A stretch of 64,000 bases of DNA, taken from positions 1,275,001-1,339,000 of the forward strand of contig NC_134013.1 of assembly GCF_040712315.1 (NCBI RefSeq). The letters are read 5' to 3'. Source of the DNA: Castanea sativa. Its lineage: Eukaryota; Streptophyta; Magnoliopsida; Fagales; Fagaceae. Numbering within the stretch: the stretch's first letter is position 1; each line of letters starts with the position of its first letter. Made by a program: the position numbers and the translations under genes. Positions 12,877-25,320 of this stretch are shown here, in pieces. The notes beneath the pieces were generated by a model, which saw only the letters and a program-made list of their open reading frames with translations, was not told the DNA's origin and did not search any database.

Positions 12877-13340
12877 AACCTTTATATTACTATCTCTCTT
12901 ATTAATATTACTAATAAAAGATTCTAATTAATATTTTTCAAAGATTTTGCTCTTGTTTTGGGATGAAAGATACGGAAAATAACCAATAATATGTAGATTT
13001 AGATTCTGTATAAAACAAATAAAAAGGAAGTGCTGCATTTAGTTGACTACCTTATCAATTAAGATTCTAACCTTTATATTACTATCTCTCATTAATAGCA
13101 CGGAGAATGGTGCTCCCTCCTCTCAAATTTATAGTGGGGTTCGCTCATTAAATTTATGATGGGGTCCACCATGAATGTGAGAAGATGGAGCACTATTTCA
13201 CTATACTCCGAGACTACTTAAGATTTTGCCTTGTTTTGGGATGAAAGATACGGAAAATAACCAATAATATGTAGATTTAGATTCTGTATAAAACAAATAA
13301 AAAGGAAGTGCTGCTATTGGTTGACTACCTTATCAGTTAT
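12877..13340. repeat. Tandem duplication (about 190-bp unit) with a hairpin insertion in the second copy
   Basis: The unit runs from 'aacctttatattactatctc' (12877 and 13069) to 'ttgactaccttatca'. The shared block starting 'ttgttttgggatgaaagata' is almost identical in the two copies. In the second copy a hairpin-like insert with paired GTGCTCC arms occupies about 13096-13210. Confidence 0.75.
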
Positions 13341-13974
13341 CATCAAAAAAGTACACGTTAGGCTGTCTCTCGTTTAACTTTGATGCTTATTTTGTTCCTA
13401 CACTGCCATTTGAACGTAGTTTTAGATTATTTCCACCAAGGTAGGGTTGCAATTTTGACTTTCAGCTTCAGAATCAGCACCATCACCGACACCACAAACT
13501 GAACTGGGTTCAATCTTCAAAGTCCAAACTAATTAAGAATCCAATCGACCGGGAGGGCCTAACCACTTGCCAGTTGAGTTGTTCTAAAACCATACCTTCT
13601 TTTTTTTTTTTAACAATTCTAGAACCACACTTATTTTAATATTTTCACAATTTCTTATCAAATAAAATAAAATAGCTATTTTCACAACTATATCTTAAGT
13701 AATAAATTATGATTAATTGTTTATCACTTTCACATGACTCTATCATATTTTTTTTTACATCACTTTCAGTCATATTGAATAATTGTAAAAATCGGTGTGA
13801 AATTGGTCGGATTCCTAAAATTTTTCTTAGATCTACTACATGTGCTGTCTCTTTCTTAGATGTGAACCCGACATAAGCTTAACTCCTAAACCACGAAATT
13901 TAGGGACATTTGTAAGGGAAAAAAATTATGTTCATTGTTCATTTTTCAATTGCCACATCAAATTAAGTTCTCGT

Positions 13975-15003
13975 GTTTTGAACTTAGTTAATTTTCATAT
14001 CTGAAAGATGCTCATTTTGTAAAGTACGATTGTTTTTTCAATTAAAACGTTGAAAGTCAATTTCACCATTATAATTTGAATACTTAACAATCTATTCTAT
14101 GAAATATTATATTATTTGAAATTTTAAATGACACGATGTTATTTACAATATGAGATTTAAAATGTTTAATCTGAATTGTAAACACAAATACATTTAAATC
14201 ATTTTTACTTTTTATTTCTTAAATTTCCTCACTCTTTCATTTCACTTTTCTTTCTTATCCTTATTAAACTTTTTTTTTTTAATAAGAAAAATGGTAGGAA
14301 GGGGTACAACTAAAGTAGCTTTTCTACCCATATATATAGTAGCGTCATATCCCCAAATAACAGGAGAATTCTACTAAATTTGTAAAGATAAGCCCAAAAA
14401 TATGTGTCGGTGCTTGCCTGCTTCAATCACAAGACATGGCATGCAAAACTACCATAAAGGTTGAAAAATAAAAGAAAGCTGGTATTTGGAACTTAGTTAA
14501 TTTTCATATTTGAAAGATGCTCGTTTTTGTGAAATATGATATTTTTTTCAATTAAAACATAGAAAGTAAATTTTGCCATTATAATTTGAATACTTTACCA
14601 TCTATTCTACGAAATATAATGTTATTTGAAATTTTAAATGACACGATGTTATTTACAGAACGAGATTTATAATGTTTTAATCTGAATTGTAAACACAAAT
14701 ATATTTAAATAATTTTTACTTTTTATTTCTTAAATTTCCTCACTCTTTTCATTTCACTTTTCTTTCTTATCCTTATTAAACTTTTTTTTTTAATAAGAAA
14801 AAAGGTAGGAGGGGTACAACAAAAGTAGCTTTTCTACAGGACGTTATTACCATATATATAGTAGCATCATATCCCCAAATAACAGGAGGATTCTACTATA
14901 TTTGTAAAGATAAGCCCAAAAATATGTGTCGGTGCTTGCCTGCTTCAATCACAAGACATGGCATGAAAATCTACCATAAAGGCTGAAAAATAAAAGAAAG
15001 CTA
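13975..15003. repeat. Tandem duplication of about 509 bp
   Basis: 'aacttagttaattttcatat' at 13981 recurs at 14490. The two copies then align through 'atgacacgatgttatttaca', 'cttattaaacttttttttt', 'agtagcttttctac' and 'ggtgcttgcctgcttcaatc' to 'ataaaagaaagct'. Few mismatches are seen, plus a short insert in copy 2 near 14838. No coding content. Confidence 0.85.
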
Positions 15004-16115
15004 ATACTTTAAGGATTTTACTAACATGTGCTCTAAAGGCATACAATAGTATACTATTTTTAGAAAAAATTGTGTTCTAAAAGCATACAATAGTATACTA
15101 TTTTTAGAAAAAATTTTATCGGGAATTGAAAAAAATTTACAATTTTTTAATTTTTCATAAAATATTTTTAAAAATATTTTTAAGTTTTAACCAGACCCAT
15201 ACTTTAATTTGTCTCATAAAATAAAAATAAATAAAAAATCTAAGCTTTGGGAAAGCCTTCAACCCTACCTTGTGTTGTGTGGCATGAATGTCCTGGTTGT
15301 CCACCGAAGCAAAAAAAGTTAGGCCACGTTTTATGATCTATATATACCCTCACGTCAAAGTTATGATGACCATCACTTTCAATAGACCGTGACATATGTA
15401 CATCTCTCTCTCTCTCTGATTAAAAGCTTTACTGACATTGCTTGTGTTATAGGCGATTGAACAATCATGCAATGTTGTATGCTTCATACTTTTGTTGTAT
15501 TTACGTGACTTTTGTAGATGAAAATCATTTATTCTACACAGCTTTTTGGTCTAAAAGCTTATAAATCATGAAAAAAAGGAGCACAGTATAGAAAAGAACA
15601 AAAAGTTGGATAACAGTAATTACTTTTTTCTTCTGGTTATTGCAGAATGTGGAATGATAGATCTCATGGGAGGTAGCTAACTCCATACATTACACGTGAT
15701 GAATTAAGTATTCAGAAATGGAAACAAGAGAGTACCTTTCAACAACCATATGTAAATGGCTTCTTTCTAAAGTGGTTGTTAAACATTATGATGATTTTTC
15801 TTTTTTTTCCTTCGATTATTTGAATCAATTTAGGCCTATCAACCAAAGCGACAATCTATAGGTTGGGTCACACTCAGACCGACTTATATGCGTGGGCTGG
15901 TTTTGCCATCTGGGTCTATAGAGAAAAGCAATTCCAAATTTAAGTTTATTCCAGGCCAGCCCAGAACCCCAAATTGGTAGGGATGATTCGATCAATTAGG
16001 GGTATTTAATTCATCCCCTCTTCGGAGCATGAACGGGGTAGGTCAAGGATAGAATAAGTGGAGGTATTTTTTCATCCCTAATGTGATGATTGACATTTGC
16101 AAGTCATAAGAGAAA
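15004..16115. other. Intergenic DNA, nothing firmly recognised
   Basis: It contains a short direct repeat ('gcatacaatagtatactatt' at about 15039 and 15082). A stretch at 15975-16085 with 'tcatccc' ends may be a decayed fragment of the GC-rich element family. No gene. Confidence 0.5.
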
Positions 16116-16513
16116 CTAGTCTATCCACGCACTTTGCGCGTGGTATGAGACTTTTCTTTTTTAGTGGTCCTATTTTGTAAAAAAAAACTGTATTTAATTA
16201 TTATATATATATGATTTTTATTTTAAAAATCTAATTTAGAAGTGAATAAATTAATTTAAAAATTAATAGGAGAGTGGTCATATTTTTTAGGCAATATTTT
16301 AGTGGGAGTTGGAGTTGTATTTTTACCGGATTGTCCTTTAATTTTGTCTCTACTTAAATATAAGACTATAGAGGTCTCTTTGAACTAAAAAAATGAGTTT
16401 TTACCAAATTGTCTTTTAGTTTTGTCTCTATTTAAACATAGTACTGTAGGGTTATTTTTGAACTAAAAAAATAGAAATCCAAACAGGGGAAACCCCTTAA
16501 ATAGTAGTATAGA
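16116..16513 (-). mobile_element. Small non-autonomous Helitron
   Basis: On the minus strand the element begins A|TCTATACTACTATTTAAGG (TC at 16513-16512). It ends with a hairpin CCACGC-GCAAAG-TGCGTGG (16125-16143), five bases, then CTAG, followed by T (16116/16115). The TC start, a 3' hairpin just before CTRR, and insertion between A and T are the defining Helitron marks. At 398 bp it has no Rep/helicase. The segment beginning at 45469 belongs to the same family. Confidence 0.8.
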
Positions 16514-16603
16514 TGAAGTGTTTTTTTTTTTTATGTGAAAAAATGAAGTGTTTTGGAAACGGTAATAAAATATGTAATCTATAAATCTAATAATAGGTGA
16601 ATA

Positions 16604-17040
16604 AAAAATACAGTTAAATTCTAAATTGAAGTCTAATTTTGTGTTATTTGTCTTGTCTAATTTTAAATTTATGTGTCAAATGAATTATTAGGCGCAAAAA
16701 TCAAAAAGTATAAATCCAATTAGATTCTAAATTAAATTTTAATTGAAGTTCAATTTTGTGCCATATGTCCCATCTAAATTTTAAATTTTTATGACAAGTG
16801 AATTATTGGTGCAAAAATCGAAGAATCTAGATCCAATTAAATTCTAAATCATATCTAATTTTGCGCCATGTGTCTCATCTATTTTTTAATTTTTGTGTCA
16901 AGTGAATTATTAGATGCAAAAATCAAAGAGTCTAAATTCAATTAGATTCTAAATTGAATTTTAAATGAAGTTCAATTTTGTGCCATGTGTCCTATCTAAT
17001 TTTTTAATTTTTATGACAAGTGAATTATTGGGTGCAAAAT
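16604..17040. repeat. Four-copy minisatellite, 104-118-bp unit
   Basis: The anchor 'tgaattatt' followed by 'gcaaaa(a)tc' occurs at 16681, 16799, 16903 and 17021 (spacings 118, 104, 118). Between anchors every unit carries 'attctaaat', 'aattttg.gcca' or similar, and 'gt(c)tatcta'. Confidence 0.8.
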
Positions 17041-18494
17041 CATATATATATAATCGTAATTGGTTTTAAATATACATGTGTATATGCACAGAGTTACATG
17101 CTAGTATATATAAACACTGAAGCAAAATTGAAATAGAACTCAAATTGAAATAGAACTCTTATTCAACTAAAACACTAAGAAAGTAAATATCTAATACCTA
17201 TATTCAAATGAAGAGACAAGAGTGAAATAGTGTTTGGGTTGCAGTGGGTTTTCTTCACTCTGCAAGATTTTTGTGTGGTTGATCTCAAGTAGAATATTTA
17301 AAAACCCACAAAAGTTGCCAACGTTCATTTCAGTTCTTACAAATTAGGACATGAATGTTAAAGTCTCTAACGTTTATTTAAACGTTAAAACCATCTCTTT
17401 TTTACCTCACTGCCCCTAGTCACAATTCATTATCCCTGAGAAATCTCAACTGCATATTTGACCAAGTCAAACTCCACACAGCCAATCATAGCCAAAACAT
17501 GCAATTCCATTATTCAAACAATTTTATTAATAGTAATCATTTTATATACAGTATTGTGTAAGGTAATTTCTTTAGAAAATTACACGTACACATTGTGAGT
17601 TATTTAACCACACAATTTAACATCCATATTGTAGGTTATTTGGCCACACAATCCAACAGACACGCATTTAGGTTCAGGATAAGGTGAGATGGAGCGGGAG
17701 AGCAAAACTCGTCCCCCATCCTATCAGCTCCTTTGAGGCAAGAAAAACCCACATGATATAGAACAGGTGAGGCAAGGCAAGGCGGAAAATTTTTGTCATC
17801 CCTATAAATTACCCTTATCAGTCACATATCAAAACATGATATTGTTAAAACAAAAACTTTAATTAGTAAATTACTGACTCAAGAGAATGAACCTTATTTG
17901 CTAGGGTCTAAATGTAAGTTGCACTTTCTTCAAGAGGTATATAATTTCTCCAAAAAGAAACAATCCCTTGGTAAGACAATAAACAAGAATGCGTTCCATG
18001 AAAACTGAGGGGACAAATAATGAAAATTTATGGTTTTGTCTAGAACCATAATTCCTAAATGGTGAAAAATAGGACTTGAATCTACAATATCAGTCAATGT
18101 CAATATGTTACCCTACATAGAATACTATCATAAACAGGAGCATATCTTAATGTTAGACAGTTAAGAAAGACTTCAGAAATGGCTTCTCAGCCATGACCAT
18201 TTTGACTCATTTGTACTTATGGCAACCATCTCAATATTGACATAAAGAGATTGCGCCAGTATTACACTTCATCGACATCTCTCCAAGAATTAAAAGTAAA
18301 GATCAAGAATATGAATGCGTGGTTGCTCAATTTTTCTGATCTGATCTGGAAGCTTTTTTTATAGGCAAGGAAATAGCCTGCAGTAACAAGAAATCCTTCT
18401 CAATGCTTTTGTACTCAAACAATGTGTGTCCACATTACATATCACCACCTGATAATCCTCCAAAGTCCACACATATTGTTGCATCGAGCAAAAT
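17041..18494. other. Intergenic DNA downstream of the 18495 gene
   Basis: No gene is supported. Around 17690-17810 a stretch ending 'ggcggaaaatttttgtcatc' resembles the right end of the GC-rich element at 31946-32733 and may be a decayed relative. The right-most few hundred bases should contain the 3' UTR of the minus-strand gene at 18495-22231. Confidence 0.5.
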
Positions 18495-21400
18495 TCATTG
18501 CCTTATATCTTCCATATCTTCATCAGAGACTGGATTATCCACCTCACTCCCACTACTTAAACCACTACTTAAACCATCATCATTGCTCATAAGGAAACAC
18601 TTCTCTCTAACTGAAGTCTCATGAAAGTGATGCTTGACAAACTTAACCTGTAGTTCCTTTTCATCCTTTATCCCTTCTTTGCGTTTTCTTGTCCCATCAG
18701 TAGCTGTTGTCTTCATCATGCCATTAGCCACTAAAAATGCAGTGTCCATAGAATCAACCATCTCTAGATCACCATTAAATTTATCTTCCCCTCTCACCTC
18801 CTCAGCCAAACTAAACAGGGAACTTTCATTCAGGCTATTGCCATTTGGTTTTAGTTCTGGAAGAACATACTCTACCCTTGACTTGCAAATTGCAGCTTTG
18901 GCCTGGACTTTAGATATCTCACAATCAAATACTCTAACCTCTTGCTCTTCAACAGTTAGTAGCCACCCTAGAGATTAAATAACTTTATGATTAGATACTT
19001 GAGGATATATATACCATCATAAACTATATGAAAAACAAGGGAGGAAAAAGGCAGTTCATTTCTAATTAGCCCCTAACCAACTTTCGTCCTCTTGATTATG
19101 ACATAGTGAAATTGTTTTACAGAAGAGGACACAGCCATACTCCACAATGGAGATGGGTGGTCTAGTAACTTACATGCTCCACTTTTATAATTATCTAATA
19201 GCTGTGTCACATTATTTAACATGGCATATTGAGAATCATAACCAGACAAACTACAAGAGTTGCTGAACCATAGCTGACAAGGTAAGTAGATACAAGAGCA
19301 TAGTTATATCAGTTCAACTTATATTTATCTAAAAGAAAAATATCAGGTCAACTTACCAAGAAGAGCTACTGGAGTGGAAACATTTGGTTTGCTTATTTTT
19401 CTCCCGGTGACAGTCTGATCAGTAACCCACTTGATCAATTGAGAGGGTAAGCAAGATTCAGAGAAGGCATTAATATAAGAAAAGGCTTTGGCCTGGTTAC
19501 CTTTTTCCCTGTGGCCAATTCGATCATGAGATTTATCAGATGAGATATTTTTAAAAACAATGACTACATCACAGCCACAATTGTCATGTTCTCTTACCTA
19601 GCAGACCGTATGGCGGTGTCAGCTACAAACAACCACTTCAGAATGAGATTTTTCAAGTGTTTGCCAGCCAACTGAATCACTCTTGGAGGTTCAAGGAATG
19701 AATATTCCACTCTTATGACAACATCATAAAGAACTTCTTGTAAAAGAATTTCATCTTCATAACTCTGAAAAGACAGATTTGATATTGAGCATAATGGTAA
19801 AACTAAATATTAAAGGCATGTTTCATACATTTCTTCAATGGCAACAGAAATAAGTTGTCCATTAAAATATACCCTGCAAATAAACAGCTAACAGTACCAA
19901 GGAAGGGAAGGTTGACTATCAACCATAGACTCTCCCAATGTTTAACAAGGACAATGGCCAACTGATAAAAGTGTGAAGAAAGGCTTTGTGTGTGTGTGTG
20001 TGTGGCAATTAACTCATGCATGCACACAAGGGTACTCAAGCCTGTGACCTTGCAACCATCCCATAATTACTCTCACCCTTCACAACTTTTACTTTCCTAT
20101 ATAGTTCAAGTATTTCATTCTTGGATGGGAAGAAGAAGAAGTATTTCATTCTTGGATGCATCAAAAATTACATCAATTGCACATTAAGTTCTGAGAATCC
20201 CATGTCACTTTATGGGAGGACAAAGTGACTTGCCTAAGCCTAGTGCCTTATAATACCAAGGAACGAAGATCATAAATTAAAGCAAGATGTAAACATACTG
20301 ACCAGTAGGAAAGTGACAGGCAAAACTGGCTCTAACAGCATCTTGAGAAGGGTATCTGATTATGCACCAAAAACAAATCAGGAGATACGAAGATCACAAA
20401 TGAACTTAAAAGAAAAGAAGAAATCATTTGAGTTGAGTCCTAAGAGAAACCTAATTCTTTCCAAAGAGCAAAAGCGAAGGGCACACGGACACAGAGAAAA
20501 GAGAAGCACTTCTACGAACTGCTCATTTAACTACCAAAAGAGACTTTGCATTCCCCAACTTACTCACCACTAATGTATTTCAACAGAAGAAGAATTAAAT
20601 CTTTACAAGTTGATCCCTAATACATATTCAACGAAGCATAAAATAAAATTAACAATGACTCTGTATCATCATTTTTTTTTCTGTAAAGTTATACATGCAT
20701 ATAAGTGGATCATGAACCCAAAACCTCACCTCCACCTTACTCTTACAAAGAGAGCAAAGGAAGAGCTCATTGTCACTCTGGATCATCAAATATACAATTA
20801 ACACATAAGCTCTCTAATTTATAACGATAGAAATGAATTTTACACAATATGAAATTCAAATTACTACAATAAATTACTCCTTGTTCCAAAAAGCTTAAGC
20901 TGGATTCAAACTCATGACAACCTACTATGACACCATAATAAATTACCACTTATTTCAAAAGCTTAAACTATTAAGAAATGTTGAGCGGTTGTTAAGATTT
21001 CAATCAAGCATAAATAAGTGAATAACTCTCGCCAAGAATCCAAAAGCTCCAAAACCCATTTATGAAGCATAATAGCCTTCAACCACCTAGATCATAGACA
21101 ATTTACATGTCGGTCCCTAATACATATTCAATAAAGCACACAATTATATTAACAATGACTCTGGATCATCATTATTTTTTTTCCTGGTAAGTATTCATTG
21201 GATCATGGACTAATAACCTCACCTCCACCTTGCTCTTACAAAGAGAGTGAGGTGCCTGTAAATTTTAACACTAAAAATGTATTTAACACCCTATTGAATG
21301 CAAATAACAACTTGTCCCAAAAACTTAAGCTAGATTCAAACTCACGACAACCTACTCTGATACCATAATAAATTATCACGTACTTCAAAAGCTTAAACTA

Positions 21401-22231
21401 TTAAGAAACAATGAACGGTTATTAAACTTTTAAGCAAGCATAAATAAAGTCTAACAAACTCTCACCAATAAACCAAAAGCTCTGAAACCCATTTATCGTC
21501 TGAATGGCCCAATTGTGCAAATCCTTCTCCAGCTCCAATCTCGAGTTCCCCGACCCGAACTTCAAACACAACCTCAACAAAAAGGCCTCACACATAACAA
21601 CCCCAGCCAAGTACCCAACCCCACATCCCACTCTAATCCCATTGCGAACTTCTTCACTCACAACCGGAAAAAACACTCTCAATTCATCCCTATCACCACA
21701 GTTATCAACAGTCCACACACCCAACACGTCCCGAAAACCCGAAACCGTTAAACTCTCCTCCTCTTCTTTAACACCAACAGCCTCACAATCGCCGCCGCCG
21801 CCGCCGCAACAAATGCTGGTGTAACTAACAACGCCTTCAAGCAAATTCTCAATCTCTTTTCTCGAAATTTTGTTGTCGTGCTGTACCGCCAAGTGGTACA
21901 GCTCGTAAATAACCGGAGCGAGGGTGGCGATTTTTTTGAACTGACCGCACGGTGAGGAACGAGCGGTGAGTAATTGGAAGAGTTCTTTGACCAAAACGAC
22001 TCGTTTTGAAATGGGAGAGTGGTGGGTGAGTTTGGAGGTGTGGAATGTGAGTGCAGAGTAGAACCAGAGGATTTGGAGAGGTGGGTCCGGCACGATTTGG
22101 AGCAATCGGGAGAAGATGGAGCCGAAATTGGAGAAATCGGTCACGCCGTTTCGGTATTCGGTCAAGAAACGTTGGATGGACTCGGTTAGCATGGGCTGGT
22201 AAGGATTGTTTGGCGGTGCTGTTTGGGTCAT
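18495..22231 (-). CDS. Conserved plant protein of unknown function, 536 aa
   Basis: Five minus-strand exons: 21466-22231, 20303-20355, 19598-19764, 19357-19508, 18495-18967. All have GT-AG borders and phases close to 1,611 nt. The first exon encodes NPYQPMLTESIQRFLTEYRN, then a helix-rich region (ILWFYSALTFH, VLVKELFQLL, IYELYHLAV) that looks like an all-alpha scaffold. A short CCGGGGGDC low-complexity turn is coded by a CGG-type repeat near 21790. The 53-nt exon gives DTLLKMLLEPVLPVTFLL and the next EVLYDVVIRVEYSFLEPPRV. The C-terminus has a basic TRKRKEG stretch, a possible nuclear signal, and an acidic serine-rich tail ending SDEDMEDIRQ. I recall similar uncharacterised single-copy proteins in other plants but cannot name a function. 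Confidence 0.85.
20560..21500. repeat. Segmental duplication in intron 1 that includes the exon-1 boundary
   Basis: The block from 'tacatattca' at 20621 recurs at 21121. Both copies run through 'ttaacaatgactctg.atcat', 'acctcacctccacctt.ctct', 'ttcaaactca.gacaacctac' and 'aaaagcttaaactattaaga'. Both then enter the exon-1 end: 'ccaaaagctc..aaacccatttat' at about 21040 and 21473. The true donor (GTGAG on the coding strand) is changed to GCGAG in the duplicate, so the copied boundary cannot act as a normal donor. Confidence 0.75.
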
Positions 22232-22531
22232 TTTTGCTTTGAGAGAGAGAGTGAATTGTGAGTGAGAGCGAGAAATGGAAAGTGGACGTTTGAATTTGAA
22301 GTTGAGAGGGAGTGTGTGAAATTTGGGAATTGAAAGGAACCCTAGTTTTGCGGGGTTTTGTAAGAGAACTTAGAAATAGGGCAGTGGGAAATGGGAGGGA
22401 AGTTTGGGGTATTTTGGTAAGGTGTCACATTTTGAATTTGAATCAATAATGTATCTGATTTTTTTTTTGTTTGGTTGGGGACACATTTTGATTTTTGAAC
22501 TTAAAGGAATAAACTCAACGTCTGAATTATG
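22232..22531 (-). promoter_or_regulatory. 5' leader and upstream region of the 18495-22231 gene
   Basis: It has GA-rich leader-like sequence on the + strand (22240-22275) directly upstream of the start codon. No TATA box is evident. Limits are not defined by the sequence. Confidence 0.35.
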
Positions 22532-22790
22532 GTCCGTTTGGATACAGTTTATTCTGTTGAAAATTGAAAACTAAAAAATATTGTAGCAAAATAATTTTTA
22601 AACGTATGAATAATAACGAGGGACCTATTTTAATGTTTTTTCTTAATAAAGTACTTGTGGGTCCCGTGAACAGTGCACGGGACCCACTAAACAGTGGTCT
22701 ATGTCTCTTGAAACATGTGCATCCAAAAAAAAGAGAGGAAACGCGCAGACGTGAAATGCGCAGACGCAAACGCTAAATCCAAACATATAC
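22532..22790. mobile_element. MITE with 'GTTTGGAT' termini
   Basis: Left end 'gtccgtttggatacag' pairs with the reversed right end, 'gtatatgtttggatttag'. Inside are opposed GTGGGTCCC / GGGACCCAC arms around an 'agtgcac' centre. A related broken copy lies at 4885-5105. Confidence 0.65.
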
Positions 22791-22799
22791 TCAGTGTCG

Positions 22800-22987
22800 G
22801 CAATATTATTTTTGCCAACTTATTTTACTATTTAGCTTATTTTTGCAACTATTCATGAGTTCCACTGCACTTTTTGGTACTATTCATGGGTCCACTGTAC
22901 TATTTCAGCTAATTTTTACCTATATTTACAGTATTTTTGGCAAAAATTTTTCAATTTTAGCAAAATAAGCGAATTCCAAACAGACTC
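22800..22987. mobile_element. Second MITE fragment of related type
   Basis: The right end, reversed, reads 'gagtctgtttggaattcgct' and continues 'tattttgctaaaattgaaaa'. Only part of a matching left arm is seen ('tttagcttatttttgc'), so the left end is eroded. It lies directly beside the previous element. Confidence 0.5.
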
Positions 22988-22989
22988 TT

Positions 22990-25320
22990 TTAAATGGATT
23001 GGTGGAACTAGAAAACAAGATGGGTTGATTGGCACTTTAGAGCATTTCCAGTAAATTTTTTAAATTTGTGTATTGTTTAGAGAGTGAACAGTTATATTTA
23101 TTTTTTATCTACTTACTTTTTCAAATATATTTTCCAACAGATTCTATATTATTTCTCTATCTTATTTAAATATTAGTTGATATAGTAGTATGAGAGAAAA
23201 AAGAAATCAAAAAGAAAGAGAAAGAATTGATATAATAGTAGTTGCTATAATTTTTTAATCATAAAAATCCAAATGCTAATGTACAGTAGTCCGTCAAACT
23301 TGATGAGCTATTGTTCATGTAAAAAAAAAAAATTTGTGATTTAAAGAAACCATTGAAGACCTTTTTTTGGTTTCATTCTCTATTGTAGATATTATTTTGT
23401 TTTTACATATGCAGTTCGAGATGCCCTTAATGAGGGGACAACAAATTGCGATGATAGGTCAAGCATGTTGTTGGACTTTTGACCCTCAGAAAGTAATAGT
23501 AAAAGTTGTTAAGAATAAATCCAGAGCTCAACAAAGCATTGCTCAAATGTCTAACCAGAATAAGGTTCAAATGTCCAACGGCTAGTTTTCCAATGGCTAG
23601 TCCAAATATGCAACAAAAAACGGTGTCGTTTTATATAACACAGGGTTGTAAATGTATTTAATGAAACGCTGCATTTAGTCCTTCTGTTAATTGATACGCT
23701 GTGTTTTGTACTACTATATTGGTTCATTAGATCAGTCTGTTAGGTTGTTATTGGTAGTTAATCAGTTCCTAATTCCCCTCCACATTTTACGGTTCAATCT
23801 CGAGATTTCAGGGATCTCTGATCAAGTGTAATGACTAGTTGAGCAATTATTCTTCCAGGAATCTCTATTCTTTCTTTGTATCTCTCTCTGAATTTTTTCT
23901 CTATTTCTCTCTACGTTTATTGCTTCTCACTAAGTATTTCACTGTGTAAACACCATTGTTGCAATCTTTTCAAGCTTAGATAGATTCTTTTCAACAGTTA
24001 GGTACAATTTAGGTTGTAAACTCGATATCTCATCTCAGTAATTAACTCATTCATATCGTGAAGAAAATTAGGTAGCAAACTCTTTAGCAAACCTTTGATG
24101 CACTTAAAATTTGCCTTTTGTTATGCATAGCTCTCTTCCGTTATAGTTAGAAGTTTTGTTAGATTTTGATTTGTCCACTTTTCTATGCATAATGTTAATA
24201 TTTGTAACAATTGTTTTTGTTAGTCTTTAATAAAAACATATTTTAACCCCTAAAGAAAACTTTGGTACAATTGGTTTTTTTTTTTTTTTTTTTGAGACAC
24301 TGGTACAATTGGTTAAACATTATACTATGATTTTTTCATTAAATTAAATCATTGTGTTGCATTTGTCAATATAACCACATTGTTTTGATTTTAATTAAAA
24401 ACTTAAATCACAGCACTTTAATGGTGTTTATAATGGGTGGAAGGGGAGGGAAGAAAAGGTAATAGGAATGAAGAAATTTGATTTCCATTTTTTAGTTCAT
24501 ATGAGATATATATATTTAAGTGAGAATATGAAGGAAAACAGATTAGCTGAACTCATCTTTTGTTTTCTACCCAATTTTGGTAGAAATGGAAATAAACATG
24601 AAAATTAGAAATGCAACCAATTTTTTTACTTTAAACTTTAGCAAATTACATTTTTTTGCCCATAAACCTTCATCACTCTCCCATTTTGATTAGGGCATAC
24701 AAATAAAATGTACTAAAATATTTACGTTCCATCTCCCTTTCCTTTGAAAACCAAACAAAGGGGAGATGAGTACATTTTTTTTTTATGCTTCCCTCCCTAT
24801 TTCCAAGCATACACAAGGGATTTTTTTTTTCTTTTCCCTTATTCTTTTTGTTTGTTTTCTCTTCCCCTACCTTCAACTAAACATAGTTTTAAGGAATTTT
24901 ATCTAGGTTTTTCCTTTTATGTTTTTCCATTTCAATATTCTACACATTCATCTTCAAATAAGTGGATGAGACTTTGTCATATCATCACTAATGTTGACTA
25001 TCTTCATTTGGGTATTTATTTAAAATATCCATAATATAAATGAGTCTAAAACAAGGTGAAATATATTGAAAAGATTTTAAAAATTCTACTATAAAGTTAC
25101 TTCATGAGAAAGCATTCGCATCTTTTTTTTGCTTCTTTTTCCCACTTTTTTGTGTGGCTAATTTGCTTCTTCAGCAAATTACTGTTTTTTCCCTTTAGTT
25201 GTCCACTTTTGTGACATACCTTATACAACACTCTTCATTTTACATTAAAAAATTCCGAAGAAATTTTTTCTCATATGATAAGGGTAATTTTAAAAAGGTG
25301 TTAAACTTGTTCACATGAAA
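22990..25320. other. AT-rich intergenic DNA
   Basis: No gene is supported. 23640-23960 has an LTR-like look (CT-rich 'tctctctgaattttttctct') but no termini. 24418-24890 shows weakly paired ends ('gtgtttataatgggtggaag' against reversed 'actatgtttagttgaaggta') and may be a decayed MITE. Confidence 0.45.

Noticed and set aside
16010..16100. Copy of the GC-rich element
   Set aside because: Only short 'tcatccc' and 'ggggta' similarities were seen; too weak to call an element.
17030..17108. Second Helitron 3' end (CTAG followed by T at 17100)
   Set aside because: A CTAG is present but no convincing GC hairpin lies just upstream, and no matching 5' end was found.
21504..21824. 106-aa plus-strand ORF opposite exon 1 of the unknown gene
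   Set aside because: Antisense shadow of a GC-rich coding exon; the minus-strand model has intact introns and phase.
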